DNA of 20,594 nt from a virus: IMG/VR virus record IMGVR_UViG_3300045120_000573, positions 1-20,594 of that record; one strand, written 5' to 3'. Position 1 is the stretch's first letter. The number at the start of each line of letters is the position of its first letter. A program made the position numbers and the translations under genes. A model generated the notes under the pieces. The model did no database searches. It was not told the DNA's origin and was given only the letters and a program-made list of their open reading frames with translations. This document shows, piece by piece, positions 1 to 6,367 of this stretch.

Positions 1-127
1 TGCTGATCCGCCACAAGACCGACGCCGACAACGCCCCGTACGTGCAGTTCGCCAACGCCGCCGGCGGCGTCATCTCGCAGATCCTGCAGGACAACACCGC
101 CCCGGTCGGCGTCCTGTTCCCGAACTG
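1..127. repeat. Left copy of 127-bp exact terminal repeat
   Basis: These bases are identical to the last 127 bases of the window (20468-20594). Both copies lie inside the tail-fibre reading frame, and joining the ends keeps that frame open. The simplest explanation is a circular or circularly permuted molecule cut at an arbitrary point, leaving an overlap of k-mer length. A genuine direct terminal repeat is possible but would rarely fall in the middle of a fibre gene. Confidence 0.97.
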
Positions 128-440
128 TCACGCGACGGACCCGTCCGACGCCCGCCTGAAGAACGACCTCGGCCCGATCAGTGGGGCGACGGCCCGGCTG
201 CGGCGGCTGCGTCCGCACCGCTTCACGTGGAGGGCGCACCCCGACGCCGAACGCGACGGGTTCTTCGCTGACGAGGTCGCCGCCGTCATCCCCGAAGCCG
301 TCCACGGCGCTCCGGACGCCGTCGACGGCAACGGCGCCGTCATCGCCCAACAGTTGGACCGCTCCGCCCTGATCCCGCTCCTCACCGCCGCCCTGCTCGA
401 AGTCGACGCCCGCCTCGACGCCCTGGAGGACCAGTTCTGA
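1..440 (+). CDS. Tail fibre, C-terminal part with S74 intramolecular chaperone domain
   Basis: This is the 3' part of the gene that begins at 19639; across the circular join the protein is 422 residues. Codons in this part begin at position 3. The last ~100 residues form a Peptidase_S74 / endosialidase-type intramolecular chaperone. The hallmark SDARLK motif is present, with Ser about residue 325 and Lys about 330 of the joined protein, the dyad known in this family for self-cleavage in front of the Ser. After it come GFFADEVAAVIPEAV and a C-terminal helix ending in LLEVDARLDALEDQF, typical of the trimerising end. In known members the domain folds trimeric fibres and is then released. The stop overlaps the start of the next gene by one base (TGATG), so the two tail proteins are probably translated together. 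Confidence 0.9.
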   Translation, partial: LIRHKTDADNAPYVQFANAAGGVISQILQDNTAPVGVLFPNCHATDPSDARLKNDLGPISGATARLRRLRPHRFTWRAHPDAERDGFFADEVAAVIPEAVHGAPDAVDGNGAVIAQQLDRSALIPLLTAALLEVDARLDALEDQF

Positions 441-2578
441 TGACGACCCGGCTGATCGGCACCGACTCGAACAACCCTTGGCTGCCCGACATCGTCAAGG
501 TCCACGCCGACCAGGCCCGCGTCGACGACCTGGCCGGCAACTTCACCGCCACCGACGTCGAGGGCGTCCTCGCCGAACTCGTCGACCTGGTCGACGACAT
601 CGTGATCACGGGCGGGTCGATGCCGGCCGCCAGTGACGCCGAGACGATCGCCGGCACCATCACCACCAAGGCGGTCACCCCGGCGAGCCTGAAATACGAA
701 CGCCCCTATTTCGACGTCCGAACCTATGGCGCCGTCGGTGATGGCGTAGCCAACGACACACCGGCGATCAACGCGGCGATCACCGCCGCCGCCGGCCGCA
801 CCATCTACTTCCCGGCGGGCACCTACAACCTCGCGCCCAGCGGCGCCGGACTGCTCGCCCCGCCGACCGCAGGCTCCAGCTTCATCGGCGAGGGCGCCTC
901 CGACACGGTCATCGTGTTCGCCCCGACGACGACAGTCGCCCGCAACTGCATCACCATCGCCGCCGACGACGTCATCTTCCAGAACCTGACGTTGCGCCGC
1001 GCCTCGACGTTCGACTCGGTGATGTTCCAGCTGAGCGCAGGCGTCGACCGGTTCACGCTGCGGGACTGCGTCCTCGACGGCGGCGACGACCTGTTCCCGA
1101 TCGGCTACACGCAAGGCATCCAGCTCCCCGAGTCGGGCACCGTCACCCGCATCCGCGCCGAACGGTGCCGGTTCACCAACTTTCACTATCCCCTGCTGAT
1201 GACCAACACGTCGACGGCGACGGTCACCGACATCCAGTTCCGCGACTGCGAGTTCACCGCCTGGGTCGGCGAAGGTCTGGGCTTCAACGCCCCGGTCGGC
1301 ACCCAACGTGACGTCATCGTCGACGGCTGCCGCTTCGTGAACCCGGGCGCCTACCGTGCCCTCACCCTCGCCCACGTCGAGAACGCCCGCATCACCGACT
1401 GCTACTTCAACGTCGGTCACGAAGCGGTCCACATCGAGGACTACTGCCGCGACGTCACAGTCGCCAACAACACGTTCTACGAAAGCGGCGGCGCCGGTCA
1501 GGCGTTGGACCTGATGGACTCGCAGTACATCGCGATCGTCGGCAACGTGTTCCGCAACTCGACGCTGCTCACCGCCGGCAAGGTCGTGCAAATCCACGGG
1601 GCCACGTCAGGCAACACGGTCGGCGGCCGACCGGTCCTCAACGCCACCTACGCGGTGACGGTCAGCGACAACACGGTCTACGCCGGGCCGAACACCGGCA
1701 TCTTCGTCATCCACGTCGCCCAGGTCGCCGTCGTCGGCAACACGGTCATCGGCGACGTGGCCATCTCGTCGTCGTTCGTCGAGACGGGCACGAACGCGTT
1801 GAACGGCATCATGATGACGGTGAGCGCGCAACTCGGTGCACGCATCACCGGCAACTCGATCCGCGGGTTCCGCGTCGGTATCGGCCCACCCGCATTCAAC
1901 GTCGGCTCCTATCAGGCGGCCACGACGATCGCCGACAACTCGGTCACCGAATGCCGCTACGGCATCGTCGGCAACAACACCAGGACAGCCGTCTACGCCG
2001 CCAACATCGTGCACCGCTGCATCTGGCCGTTCACGGTGACCCCGGCCATGCCGGTCACTTCCGGCAACGATCCGCACACGATCGTCGGCAACGTGTTCCA
2101 GGGCAACAAATATCCGGCCGCCTACGACGGGGTGATCCCCGTCGTCGCCAACGGCACCGCCACCGTCGGGTCCGGGGTGACGTTGACGGTGCAGCCGTTG
2201 ATCGGCGACATCGTCAACTCGAAGGTGATCACGTTTACCGGCGGCGGCATCCTGACGACGTCGGCCGGTGCCGCCGTCAACGCCACGTCGGTGACCGGCA
2301 ACCTGACCGTCGCCAACATCGCCTCCGGTGAGGTCGGCTACATCGTCGCCGGCGTCGACATCCCCAACAGTGGGACGTTCAACGTCTCCAACCGTTCCGT
2401 CTGGGCCAACGTCGACTCGATCCGCGACGTCTACACGTCGAACCGGACCGCGTTCTACAAGACGGCCCCGATCGCCGTGCCCACCGTCACCGGGGCGAAA
2501 GGCTCGAACGCCGCTCTCGGTTCGCTGATCACTGCGCTCAAGGCGTTCGGTCTCATCGTCGATACGACGACGGCATGA
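440..2578 (+). CDS. Beta-helix tailspike-like protein (pectate-lyase-3 type fold)
   Basis: The protein has 712 residues. Residues 1-60 look like a virion-attachment region, followed by DAETIAGTITTKAVTPASL, a linker style common in phage tail fibres. Residues 90-131 carry the start signature of right-handed beta-helix proteins (FDVRTYGAVGDGVANDTPAI, then TIYFPAGTYNL), as in Pectate_lyase_3 tailspikes. Residues about 170-560 are irregular beta-helix rungs rich in Asn, Val and Gly (for example VSDNTV, ITGNSI, IVGNVF). The last ~140 residues differ and may be a trimerisation or binding tip. It lies between the S74 fibre and the lysis genes, so it is probably a receptor-binding spike, perhaps degrading a surface polysaccharide. 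Catalytic residues cannot be assigned from sequence alone. Confidence 0.85.
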   Translation: MTTRLIGTDSNNPWLPDIVKVHADQARVDDLAGNFTATDVEGVLAELVDLVDDIVITGGSMPAASDAETIAGTITTKAVTPASLKYERPYFDVRTYGAVGDGVANDTPAINAAITAAAGRTIYFPAGTYNLAPSGAGLLAPPTAGSSFIGEGASDTVIVFAPTTTVARNCITIAADDVIFQNLTLRRASTFDSVMFQLSAGVDRFTLRDCVLDGGDDLFPIGYTQGIQLPESGTVTRIRAERCRFTNFHYPLLMTNTSTATVTDIQFRDCEFTAWVGEGLGFNAPVGTQRDVIVDGCRFVNPGAYRALTLAHVENARITDCYFNVGHEAVHIEDYCRDVTVANNTFYESGGAGQALDLMDSQYIAIVGNVFRNSTLLTAGKVVQIHGATSGNTVGGRPVLNATYAVTVSDNTVYAGPNTGIFVIHVAQVAVVGNTVIGDVAISSSFVETGTNALNGIMMTVSAQLGARITGNSIRGFRVGIGPPAFNVGSYQAATTIADNSVTECRYGIVGNNTRTAVYAANIVHRCIWPFTVTPAMPVTSGNDPHTIVGNVFQGNKYPAAYDGVIPVVANGTATVGSGVTLTVQPLIGDIVNSKVITFTGGGILTTSAGAAVNATSVTGNLTVANIASGEVGYIVAGVDIPNSGTFNVSNRSVWANVDSIRDVYTSNRTAFYKTAPIAVPTVTGAKGSNAALGSLITALKAFGLIVDTTTA

Positions 2579-2739
2579 GCGGCGACCCGGTCGGCGAACT
2601 GCGCCGCGTCCGCATCGTGTGCGAGAACCTGGCCGCCCGCGTCGGCGCCCTCACCGCCGAGAACATCGAACTGCTGGTCCGCATCCACGAACTGGAACAG
2701 GAACAGGAACATGCCGATGGCGACGATCACGACGACTAG
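2575..2739 (+). CDS. Small coiled-coil protein with acidic tail (54 aa)
   Basis: The start overlaps the previous stop (ATGA). The product is 54 residues. Residues 5-45 are a predicted amphipathic helix with heptad-like hydrophobic spacing (LRRVRIVCENLAARVGAL, then IELLVRIHELEQEQE), and the end is very acidic (DGDDHDD). There is no signal peptide or membrane segment. Tight coupling to the upstream spike gene and downstream lysis genes suggests either a small tail accessory subunit or a lysis accessory. I do not recognise a family. It is too short to show up readily by ORF length, but its position and overlap support it. Confidence 0.6.
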   Translation: MSGDPVGELRRVRIVCENLAARVGALTAENIELLVRIHELEQEQEHADGDDHDD

Positions 2740-2899
2740 CTACGACGACGCCGAGAACGTCGCAACCGACGACGACGGCTGGGCCGCCGAACACGCCCAG
2801 CTGCTCGACGCCGTCCGGGCGATCGGCGACCCGGCGACCCGGCGCGCCGTGTGGCTGCTGATCGTGCTCGCCGTCCTGCACGGCAGGGTCGGACGATGA
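2711..2899 (+). CDS. Small single-span membrane protein, holin-like candidate (62 aa)
   Basis: The ATG at 2711 lies inside the end of the previous gene (29-base overlap); a second ATG at 2717 is also possible. A purine-rich GGAACAGGAAC stretch precedes the start. The protein has an acidic soluble N-terminal half (DDAENVATDDDGWAAEH) and one hydrophobic segment near residues 46-57 (AVWLLIVLAVLHG), ending in Arg. The stop overlaps the endolysin start (ATGA), the usual place for a holin or antiholin. The hydrophobic stretch is short, so membrane insertion is likely but not certain. Confidence 0.6.
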   Translation: MPMATITTTSYDDAENVATDDDGWAAEHAQLLDAVRAIGDPATRRAVWLLIVLAVLHGRVGR

Positions 2900-3801
2900 G
2901 CAAACAGATCTGGCTGCTCGACCTGCCCGACGCCTGCCGGGCCGGCGGCCTCGACGTCACCGTGTACGACGGCTGGGAAACCCGCTCGCGTTCGTCGGGC
3001 GGGTATGACGATCTGCTCGGCGTCGGCTACCACCACGACGCCTCCTCGTCGACGTCGGATGACGGGTCGTCGGACGCCTACGGCTGGCTGTACGCCGACG
3101 ACAAACCGATCGGGGCGATGCGCCTACACCGCTCGGGCGCCCTGGTCGTCGGGGCGGCCGGTGCGACGAACACGATGGGCAAGGGCGGCCCGCTCGTCTG
3201 CTCGAAAGGCAACGTCCCGCAGGACCGCGGCAACCAGACCCTGATCGCCATCGAAGCAGCCAACAACGGCGTCGGCGAACCGTGGCCGAAAGTGCAACTG
3301 GACGCCTACATCGCGTTGGTCGGCGCCCTGTGCTGGTGGTACGACCTCGACCCGCAACGCGACATCGTGTCGCACTGGGAGTACTGCAAGCCGTCCTGCC
3401 CCGGACGCAAGATCGACCCGGCCGGCCCCACGCCGAGCGCACCGTCGATCGGCGGCACCAGCGGCGCAGCCACCTGGTCGACGCCCGGGTTCCGTGACGC
3501 CGTCGACGCCTGGCCGCCACCCGACACCCCGGACCCGGACCCGCCCCCGGTCACATTGGAGGACGACGACATGCTGTTCATCTGCAAAGTCGGCGGCGAC
3601 ACGTTCGTCGGCGACGGCGTCCGCGCCAACCTCGTCGACGACGACGACCTCGACACCCTGCAAGCCAACCTGGAGGGCAACGGCACCGCCCGATGGCGGC
3701 ACCCGGCCCGCTCCGGCCTGCCCATCCTCACGAAGATGGCCGACATCCCCGTGATCAACGCCGGCCAACGCGACACCCTCGTCGGCTGGGTCGAGACGTG
3801 A
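2896..3801 (+). CDS. Endolysin: N-acetylmuramoyl-L-alanine amidase (Amidase_2/PGRP type)
   Basis: Predicted peptidoglycan amidase of 301 residues. I chose the ATG at 2896 because it overlaps the upstream stop as ATGA; an in-frame start at 2851 would run far into the upstream gene. Zinc ligands fit the family: His46 or His47 in GVGYHHDAS, His160 in VSHWEYC and Cys168 in SCPGRKIDP, with His160-Cys168 spaced by eight as in T7-type lysozymes. IAIEAANNGVG (about 117-126) matches the conserved IE.NN region. A proline/aspartate-rich linker (about 207-225) leads to a C-terminal module of ~75 residues (from MLFICKVGGDTFVGDG), possibly for wall binding. There is no signal peptide, so release would depend on the neighbouring holin candidates. 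No mycolate esterase (LysB) is seen, which weakly argues against a mycolic-acid host. Confidence 0.9.
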   Translation: MSKQIWLLDLPDACRAGGLDVTVYDGWETRSRSSGGYDDLLGVGYHHDASSSTSDDGSSDAYGWLYADDKPIGAMRLHRSGALVVGAAGATNTMGKGGPLVCSKGNVPQDRGNQTLIAIEAANNGVGEPWPKVQLDAYIALVGALCWWYDLDPQRDIVSHWEYCKPSCPGRKIDPAGPTPSAPSIGGTSGAATWSTPGFRDAVDAWPPPDTPDPDPPPVTLEDDDMLFICKVGGDTFVGDGVRANLVDDDDLDTLQANLEGNGTARWRHPARSGLPILTKMADIPVINAGQRDTLVGWVET

Positions 3802-3804
3802 CCG

Positions 3805-3978
3805 GTGGCGTCGGCCCTCTGGCAGGACGTCCTGTGGGCCGCGCTGGCATGGGTGCTGATCGGCGTGCTCGGCGTCGTCGGCGGCACCTTCGTACGGCAC
3901 GCCGTACGCCGTCACCCGTGGCGCCTCGACGTCACCATCCGCAAACCTGAACCTGAGGAGTCTGAAGATGATCGCTGA
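3805..3978 (+). CDS. Small membrane protein, holin-like (57 aa)
   Basis: GTG start three bases after the endolysin stop. The translation begins VASALWQDVLWAALAW and has one long hydrophobic segment (about residues 5-30, ALWQDVLWAALAWVLIGVLG) followed by a basic stretch (VRHAVRRHPWRLDVTIRK) and an acidic end (PEPEESEDDR). One span plus a charged cytoplasmic tail directly after an endolysin is typical of small holins or holin regulators. Another frame here is open but gives an Arg-rich protein with no plausible fold. The 3' end overlaps the next membrane gene by 11 bases. Confidence 0.65.
   Translation: MASALWQDVLWAALAWVLIGVLGVVGGTFVRHAVRRHPWRLDVTIRKPEPEESEDDR
3955..3960 (+). promoter_or_regulatory. 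Ribosome binding site for the two-span holin candidate
   Basis: GAGGAG lies seven bases before the ATG at 3968, inside the coding sequence of the preceding gene. It is one of the few strong Shine-Dalgarno sequences in the window and fixes this start. Confidence 0.7.
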
Positions 3979-4144
3979 CATCGCCACCGGCCACACCGAC
4001 CTGGCCGACGTCCTGTTCCTGCTCGCCGCCATCCTGTTCGTCATCGAGGGCCTGGCGATCGCCGTGTCGAACGCGGCGATCGGCCGCGGCATCCTCGTCG
4101 CCTTCGGTCTGGCCGCCGTCGCCGTCGGCTGGCTGGTCCTGTAG
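3968..4144 (+). CDS. Two-span membrane protein, probable holin (58 aa)
   Basis: The product is 58 residues and almost entirely hydrophobic: a first span at about residues 13-35 (ADVLFLLAAILFVIEGLAI) and a second at about 42-58 (GILVAFGLAAVAVGWLVL), separated by a short turn (VSNAAIGR). It has a good ribosome binding site and follows the endolysin and another membrane gene. Two short spans joined by a tight turn match class II holin topology, so this is the best holin candidate of the cassette. No named holin family is recognised from sequence alone. Confidence 0.7.
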   Translation: MIADIATGHTDLADVLFLLAAILFVIEGLAIAVSNAAIGRGILVAFGLAAVAVGWLVL

Positions 4145-4768
4145 GTGCGCCGCCTCGCCGCCGTAGCCGCGGCGCTGTGTGCCGTCGCCGTCACCCTCTG
4201 TGCGGCGACGGCCGGCGCCGGATACACCCACCCGACGACCACCACGACCGAGGCGTCGACCACGACGACGGTGTGCGTCGACTGCACCCCCGGCACGCAG
4301 GGCGCGCCCACCACCACCACGACGACCGTCGCGCCCACCACGACGGTCGCGTCGACCACGACGACCGTCGCGCCCACCACCACCACGACGACCGTCGCCC
4401 CCACGACGACCACCACCACGACCGTCGCGTCGACCACGACGACGACGTGCCCGGACTGCACCCCCGGCACGCAGGGCGCGCCCACCACCACCACCACCAC
4501 CACCACGACGACGGAGGCGCCGCCATCCACCACCACCACGACGACGACGACGACACCGCCGCCGACCTCGACTGGCACGACGACGTCTACGACCACCTCG
4601 ACGACCACCTCGACGACGACCTCGACCTCGACGACGAGCACGACGATCGAGACGCCGCCGACACCGACGATCTGCGTCGACGTGCTGCCACCGGCCAACG
4701 CCGACGGCTACTTCCCTGAACCGGTGCTCTGCGGCCGGCCGGCGCCGCAACTGCCCGCCACCAGATAG
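4145..4768 (+). CDS. Secreted Thr-rich low-complexity protein (207 aa)
   Basis: The GTG start is directly after the previous TAG. Residues 1-26 form a signal peptide (RR, hydrophobic core, ATAGAG). Residues 31-170 are mostly Thr with Val/Ala/Pro/Ser, broken by two copies of a Cys-x2-Cys module (CVDCTPGTQGAP at 44 and CPDCTPGTQGAP at 102). A short non-repetitive C-terminus has two more cysteines (about 177 and 196). All three forward frames are open through the ACC/ACG repeats, but only this one has a signal peptide and correct spacing. Such mucin-like Thr tracts are common in actinobacterial surface proteins. Beside the holins it may act at the envelope (lysis accessory, wall spacer or superinfection barrier). 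Its function is unknown. Confidence 0.65.
   Translation: MRRLAAVAAALCAVAVTLCAATAGAGYTHPTTTTTEASTTTTVCVDCTPGTQGAPTTTTTTVAPTTTVASTTTTVAPTTTTTTVAPTTTTTTTVASTTTTTCPDCTPGTQGAPTTTTTTTTTTEAPPSTTTTTTTTTPPPTSTGTTTSTTTSTTTSTTTSTSTTSTTIETPPTPTICVDVLPPANADGYFPEPVLCGRPAPQLPATR
4298..4660. repeat. ACC/ACG-type low-complexity triplet repeats encoding poly-Thr
   Basis: Long runs of CCACCACCACGACGACG-type triplets, interleaved with a repeated block coding for CTPGTQGAP, fill the centre of the Thr-rich gene. This keeps several frames open on both strands and produces large spurious ORFs. Such repeats are prone to slippage, so the length of this gene could vary between related phages or be misassembled. Confidence 0.85.
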
Positions 4769-4773
4769 CCCGG

Positions 4774-4796
4774 CAATTTCGTCAGCGACGTAATTG
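4774..4796. promoter_or_regulatory. AT-rich inverted repeat between convergent genes (terminator or att-like)
   Basis: Arms CAATTTCGTC (4774-4783) and GACGTAATTG (4787-4796) are inverted repeats with one mismatch and a three-base spacer. This is the most AT-rich spot in the gap between the Thr-rich gene (plus) and the MerR-like gene (minus). It could end transcription from either side or be a recombinase or repressor site. Confidence 0.4.
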
Positions 4797-4797
4797 G

Positions 4798-4844
4798 GCG
4801 GCGCCCGCTGCGCGAAGGAGGTGCACGACGGGCGCCGCGGCGCC
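4798..4844. terminator. GC-rich hairpin between convergent operons
   Basis: A perfect 10-bp inverted repeat, GCGGCGCCCG (4798-4807) and CGGGCGCCGC (4829-4838), flanks a 21-base loop. The right part also contains a 14-bp perfect palindrome, GGCGCCGCGGCGCC (4831-4844). It sits where the late plus-strand operon meets the minus-strand lysogeny genes. A bidirectional terminator is plausible, but there is no clear T-tract. Confidence 0.4.
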
Positions 4845-4854
4845 TCTGTACCCG

Positions 4855-5160
4855 TCAGGCGGTGAGTAAGACGTGCCAGTCGTCGCCGGCCGTCAACGCG
4901 TCCCACATCTCGGTGACCGCCTTGACGCCGACGGACAGGCCGGCACGTTCGGCGTCGCGGATCACGTTGGCGACGCGGGCGAGACGGTGCACGTCGTCGG
5001 TTGACCATCCGCGGTCGGTGCCCTTGCCGCGTGCCGGGATAGACGGCCAGACCGCGCCGCGGCGCACCCAGTAGTCGACCATCCGGTACGTCATCCCGGC
5101 GGCGTCGCAGGCCTCACGCGTCGAAAAGCTGAGGCGTTCGTCGAGGACGGTCACGGCCAT
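4855..5160 (-). CDS. MerR-like winged-helix DNA-binding protein (101 aa)
   Basis: The product is 101 residues. Residues 10-60 match a MerR-type head: FSTREACDAAGMTYRMVDYW (helix-turn-helix), VRRGAVWPS, then a wing and STDDVHRLARVANVIRDAERAGLSV (helices of the MerR arm). There is no effector domain, as in small phage MerR-like regulators and excisionases. I chose the ATG at 5160 because a longer start at 5226 would add 22 residues of non-conserved sequence over an operator-like region. No Shine-Dalgarno is visible; TAGCGT seven bases before the ATG could be a -10 of a leaderless transcript. Downstream of the integrase on the same strand, it could be the lysogeny regulator or the excisionase. 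Dyads directly upstream suggest autoregulation. Confidence 0.75.
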   Translation of the reverse strand: MAVTVLDERLSFSTREACDAAGMTYRMVDYWVRRGAVWPSIPARGKGTDRGWSTDDVHRLARVANVIRDAERAGLSVGVKAVTEMWDALTAGDDWHVLLTA

Positions 5161-5182
5161 GTGGATAACGCTACGCGTTCGC

Positions 5183-5196
5183 GGTTCATGTGAACC
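5183..5196. promoter_or_regulatory. Operator-like dyad upstream of the MerR-like gene
   Basis: GGTTCA-TG-TGAACC is a perfect 6-bp inverted repeat with a 2-bp spacer, centred about 30 bp upstream of the MerR-like start. Its size and place fit a dimeric regulator site. Confidence 0.45.
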
Positions 5197-5210
5197 TGCA
5201 ATCCCCCAGT

Positions 5211-5220
5211 ACAGCGCTGT
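5211..5220. promoter_or_regulatory. Perfect 10-bp palindrome ACAGCGCTGT
   Basis: This is a second dyad in the same 130-bp non-coding gap, about 50 bp upstream of the MerR-like start. It may be a further protein-binding site. A short palindrome can also occur by chance. Confidence 0.3.
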
Positions 5221-5253
5221 GGACATGGAGTCTGTAACGCCAGATATCCCCAG

Positions 5254-5273
5254 CCGTTACCGGCCAGTAACGG
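5254..5273. promoter_or_regulatory. Inverted repeat CCGTTAC / GTAACGG
   Basis: Perfect 7-bp arms are separated by CGGCCA. Another GTAACG lies at 5234-5239, and a closely similar string, TACCGTCAGTAACG, occurs at 10023-10036 in front of the portal gene. This suggests a repeated regulator site. The gap 5161-5290 contains no other gene that I can see. Confidence 0.45.
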
Positions 5274-5290
5274 ACAGCAGAGGGCCCAGG

Positions 5291-5506
5291 TCACAGGCGG
5301 CGTAGGTGTGCACTGAGACGGGCGACGACGATGATCGCCACCCCGGCGAATATGCATGCGATGCCGAGGACGGCGATGGCGACGGTCGCCGGCGTGTAGT
5401 GGCCGGTGCCGTAGAGACGCCAGGCCCCGGCGGCGAGCATGATGAGGATGCCCGAGACGATCAATGTCGCGTCGGTTCCTCTGGCGATGTGTTCGGTTTC
5501 GGTCAT
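5291..5506 (-). CDS. Two-span membrane protein downstream of integrase (71 aa)
   Basis: The product starts MTETEHIARGTDA and has two hydrophobic helices, at about residues 13-32 (ATLIVSGILIMLAAGAW) and 41-62 (TVAIAVLGIACIFAGVAIIV), with a basic end (ARLSAHLRRL). The start lies 10 bases after the integrase stop with GAGAG as a weak ribosome binding site, so it is probably co-transcribed with the integrase. Small membrane proteins in lysogeny modules often protect the lysogen from superinfection, so superinfection exclusion is a reasonable guess. The sequence itself gives no specific function. Confidence 0.65.
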   Translation of the reverse strand: MTETEHIARGTDATLIVSGILIMLAAGAWRLYGTGHYTPATVAIAVLGIACIFAGVAIIVVARLSAHLRRL

Positions 5507-5516
5507 GGCTGCTCTC

Positions 5517-6362
5517 TTAGGTAGGCATTCGTACGGATCGGGCGACGGCGGCGGTGCGGGCCGACACGACCCGCGTGTAGATCTGGGTGGTGGCGACGGA
5601 GGCGTGGCCCAACATGTCGCGCACGGCGAGCAGGTCGCCTTCGGCGGCGGCGAGGGCGACGGTGCCGGCCCGGTGGCGCAGCTGGTGGGCGGTGTAGGGG
5701 TAGCCGCATTCGGTGAACGCCCTGGCGACCATCTGGCTGACGCGGTGCGGCGAGTAGGGCGGGTTCCCGATGCGGTGCGGTGACCGCCAGACGTGGCCGT
5801 CGGTGTCGTCGAGGGCGGCGAGCAGCACGACGGCGTCACGTGTCAGATAGCAGACGCGTTCACGGTCGCCTTTGCCCAACACGATCGCCTCGCCCCGGCC
5901 CAGGTCGACGTCACGCCATCTGAGGGCGGCGATCTCGCAGCAGCGCAAACCCGCGGTCGCCATCACGCCGACCATCGCCGCCAGCGGTGCTTCGGATACG
6001 GCGAGGACGTGGGCGATGGCGTCGTCCGGCGCCGGCCTGGGTAGCCGGGTGCCGACGCGGGGCAGGTCGACGAGGTCGACCGGATTGTGATCGGCGATCC
6101 CCTCACGGCGCGCCCACCGGTAGAAGGCGCGCAGGTGCGACAGATGGGCACGCTGCGAACTGGCCGACACACCGAGGTCGGCGGCGAACGCCTCGACGTC
6201 GCGGAACGTGGCGTCGCGCCAGTCGTCGCCGATGTAGGCGAACCAGCGGCGAACCAGCCCGACACGGTGCTGACGGGTGTTGACGGCGAACCCGCGGCGC
6301 ACCAGGTACCGCAACCAGCCTGCCATCGGGTCGTTGCACAACGAATCAGCATGTGCAACCAT
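5517..6362 (-). CDS. int: Tyrosine-family integrase (site-specific recombinase)
   Basis: The product is 281 residues, a compact member without an arm-binding N-terminal domain. The core-binding SAM-like domain is at about residues 10-105 (SSQRAHLSHLRAFYRWARREG). The catalytic domain has the full active-site set: Arg140 in TAGLRCCEIAALRW, Lys164 in VLGKGDRER, His226 and Arg229 in TAHQLRHRAGT, His253 in MLGHASVATT and nucleophile Tyr262 in QIYTRV. It should catalyse attP/attB recombination for lysogeny. The ATG at 6362 is five bases from the start of the divergent gene. A start at 6326 (269 residues) is also possible and would leave the 6333-6359 dyad outside the coding region. No attP can be proven from this window alone. 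Confidence 0.93.
   Translation of the reverse strand: MVAHADSLCNDPMAGWLRYLVRRGFAVNTRQHRVGLVRRWFAYIGDDWRDATFRDVEAFAADLGVSASSQRAHLSHLRAFYRWARREGIADHNPVDLVDLPRVGTRLPRPAPDDAIAHVLAVSEAPLAAMVGVMATAGLRCCEIAALRWRDVDLGRGEAIVLGKGDRERVCYLTRDAVVLLAALDDTDGHVWRSPHRIGNPPYSPHRVSQMVARAFTECGYPYTAHQLRHRAGTVALAAAEGDLLAVRDMLGHASVATTQIYTRVVSARTAAVARSVRMPT
6333..6359. promoter_or_regulatory. 8-bp inverted repeat at the divergent integrase/excisionase start
   Basis: GTTGCACA (6333-6340) and TGTGCAAC (6352-6359) are perfect inverted arms around an 11-base spacer. They sit at the divergent start region of the integrase and the HTH gene. The geometry suits a dimer-binding operator or a recombinase core-type site. It overlaps the first codons of the integrase if translation begins at 6362. 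Confidence 0.5.
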
Positions 6363-6367
6363 AGATT

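Noticed and set aside
1-127. Genuine direct terminal repeat of a linear virion genome
   Set aside because: It falls inside the fibre gene and has a typical k-mer length; retained only as an alternative to be tested with reads.
128-1597. 489-codon minus-strand open frame opposite fibre and spike genes
   Set aside because: Composition artefact of a GC-rich genome; the plus strand carries clear S74 and beta-helix proteins.
4298-4660. Possible CRISPR array from repeated blocks
   Set aside because: The repeats are triplet-based and code for Thr, without regular repeat-spacer units.
3124-4698. 524-codon minus-strand open frame rich in Val (VVVVVV)
   Set aside because: It is the reverse complement of the Thr-rich ACC/ACG repeats and the endolysin. 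It has no start context, and its composition is explained by the plus-strand repeats.
4177-4793. Two more plus-strand frames (His/Asp-rich and Pro/Arg-rich) through the Thr-rich gene
   Set aside because: They exist only because of triplet repeats. The 4145 frame alone has a signal peptide and abuts the preceding stop.
6334-6367. Plus-strand promoter TTGCAC with TAGATT for the excisionase-like gene
   Set aside because: The spacing is about 22 bases rather than 16-18, and the -35-like part belongs to the inverted repeat.
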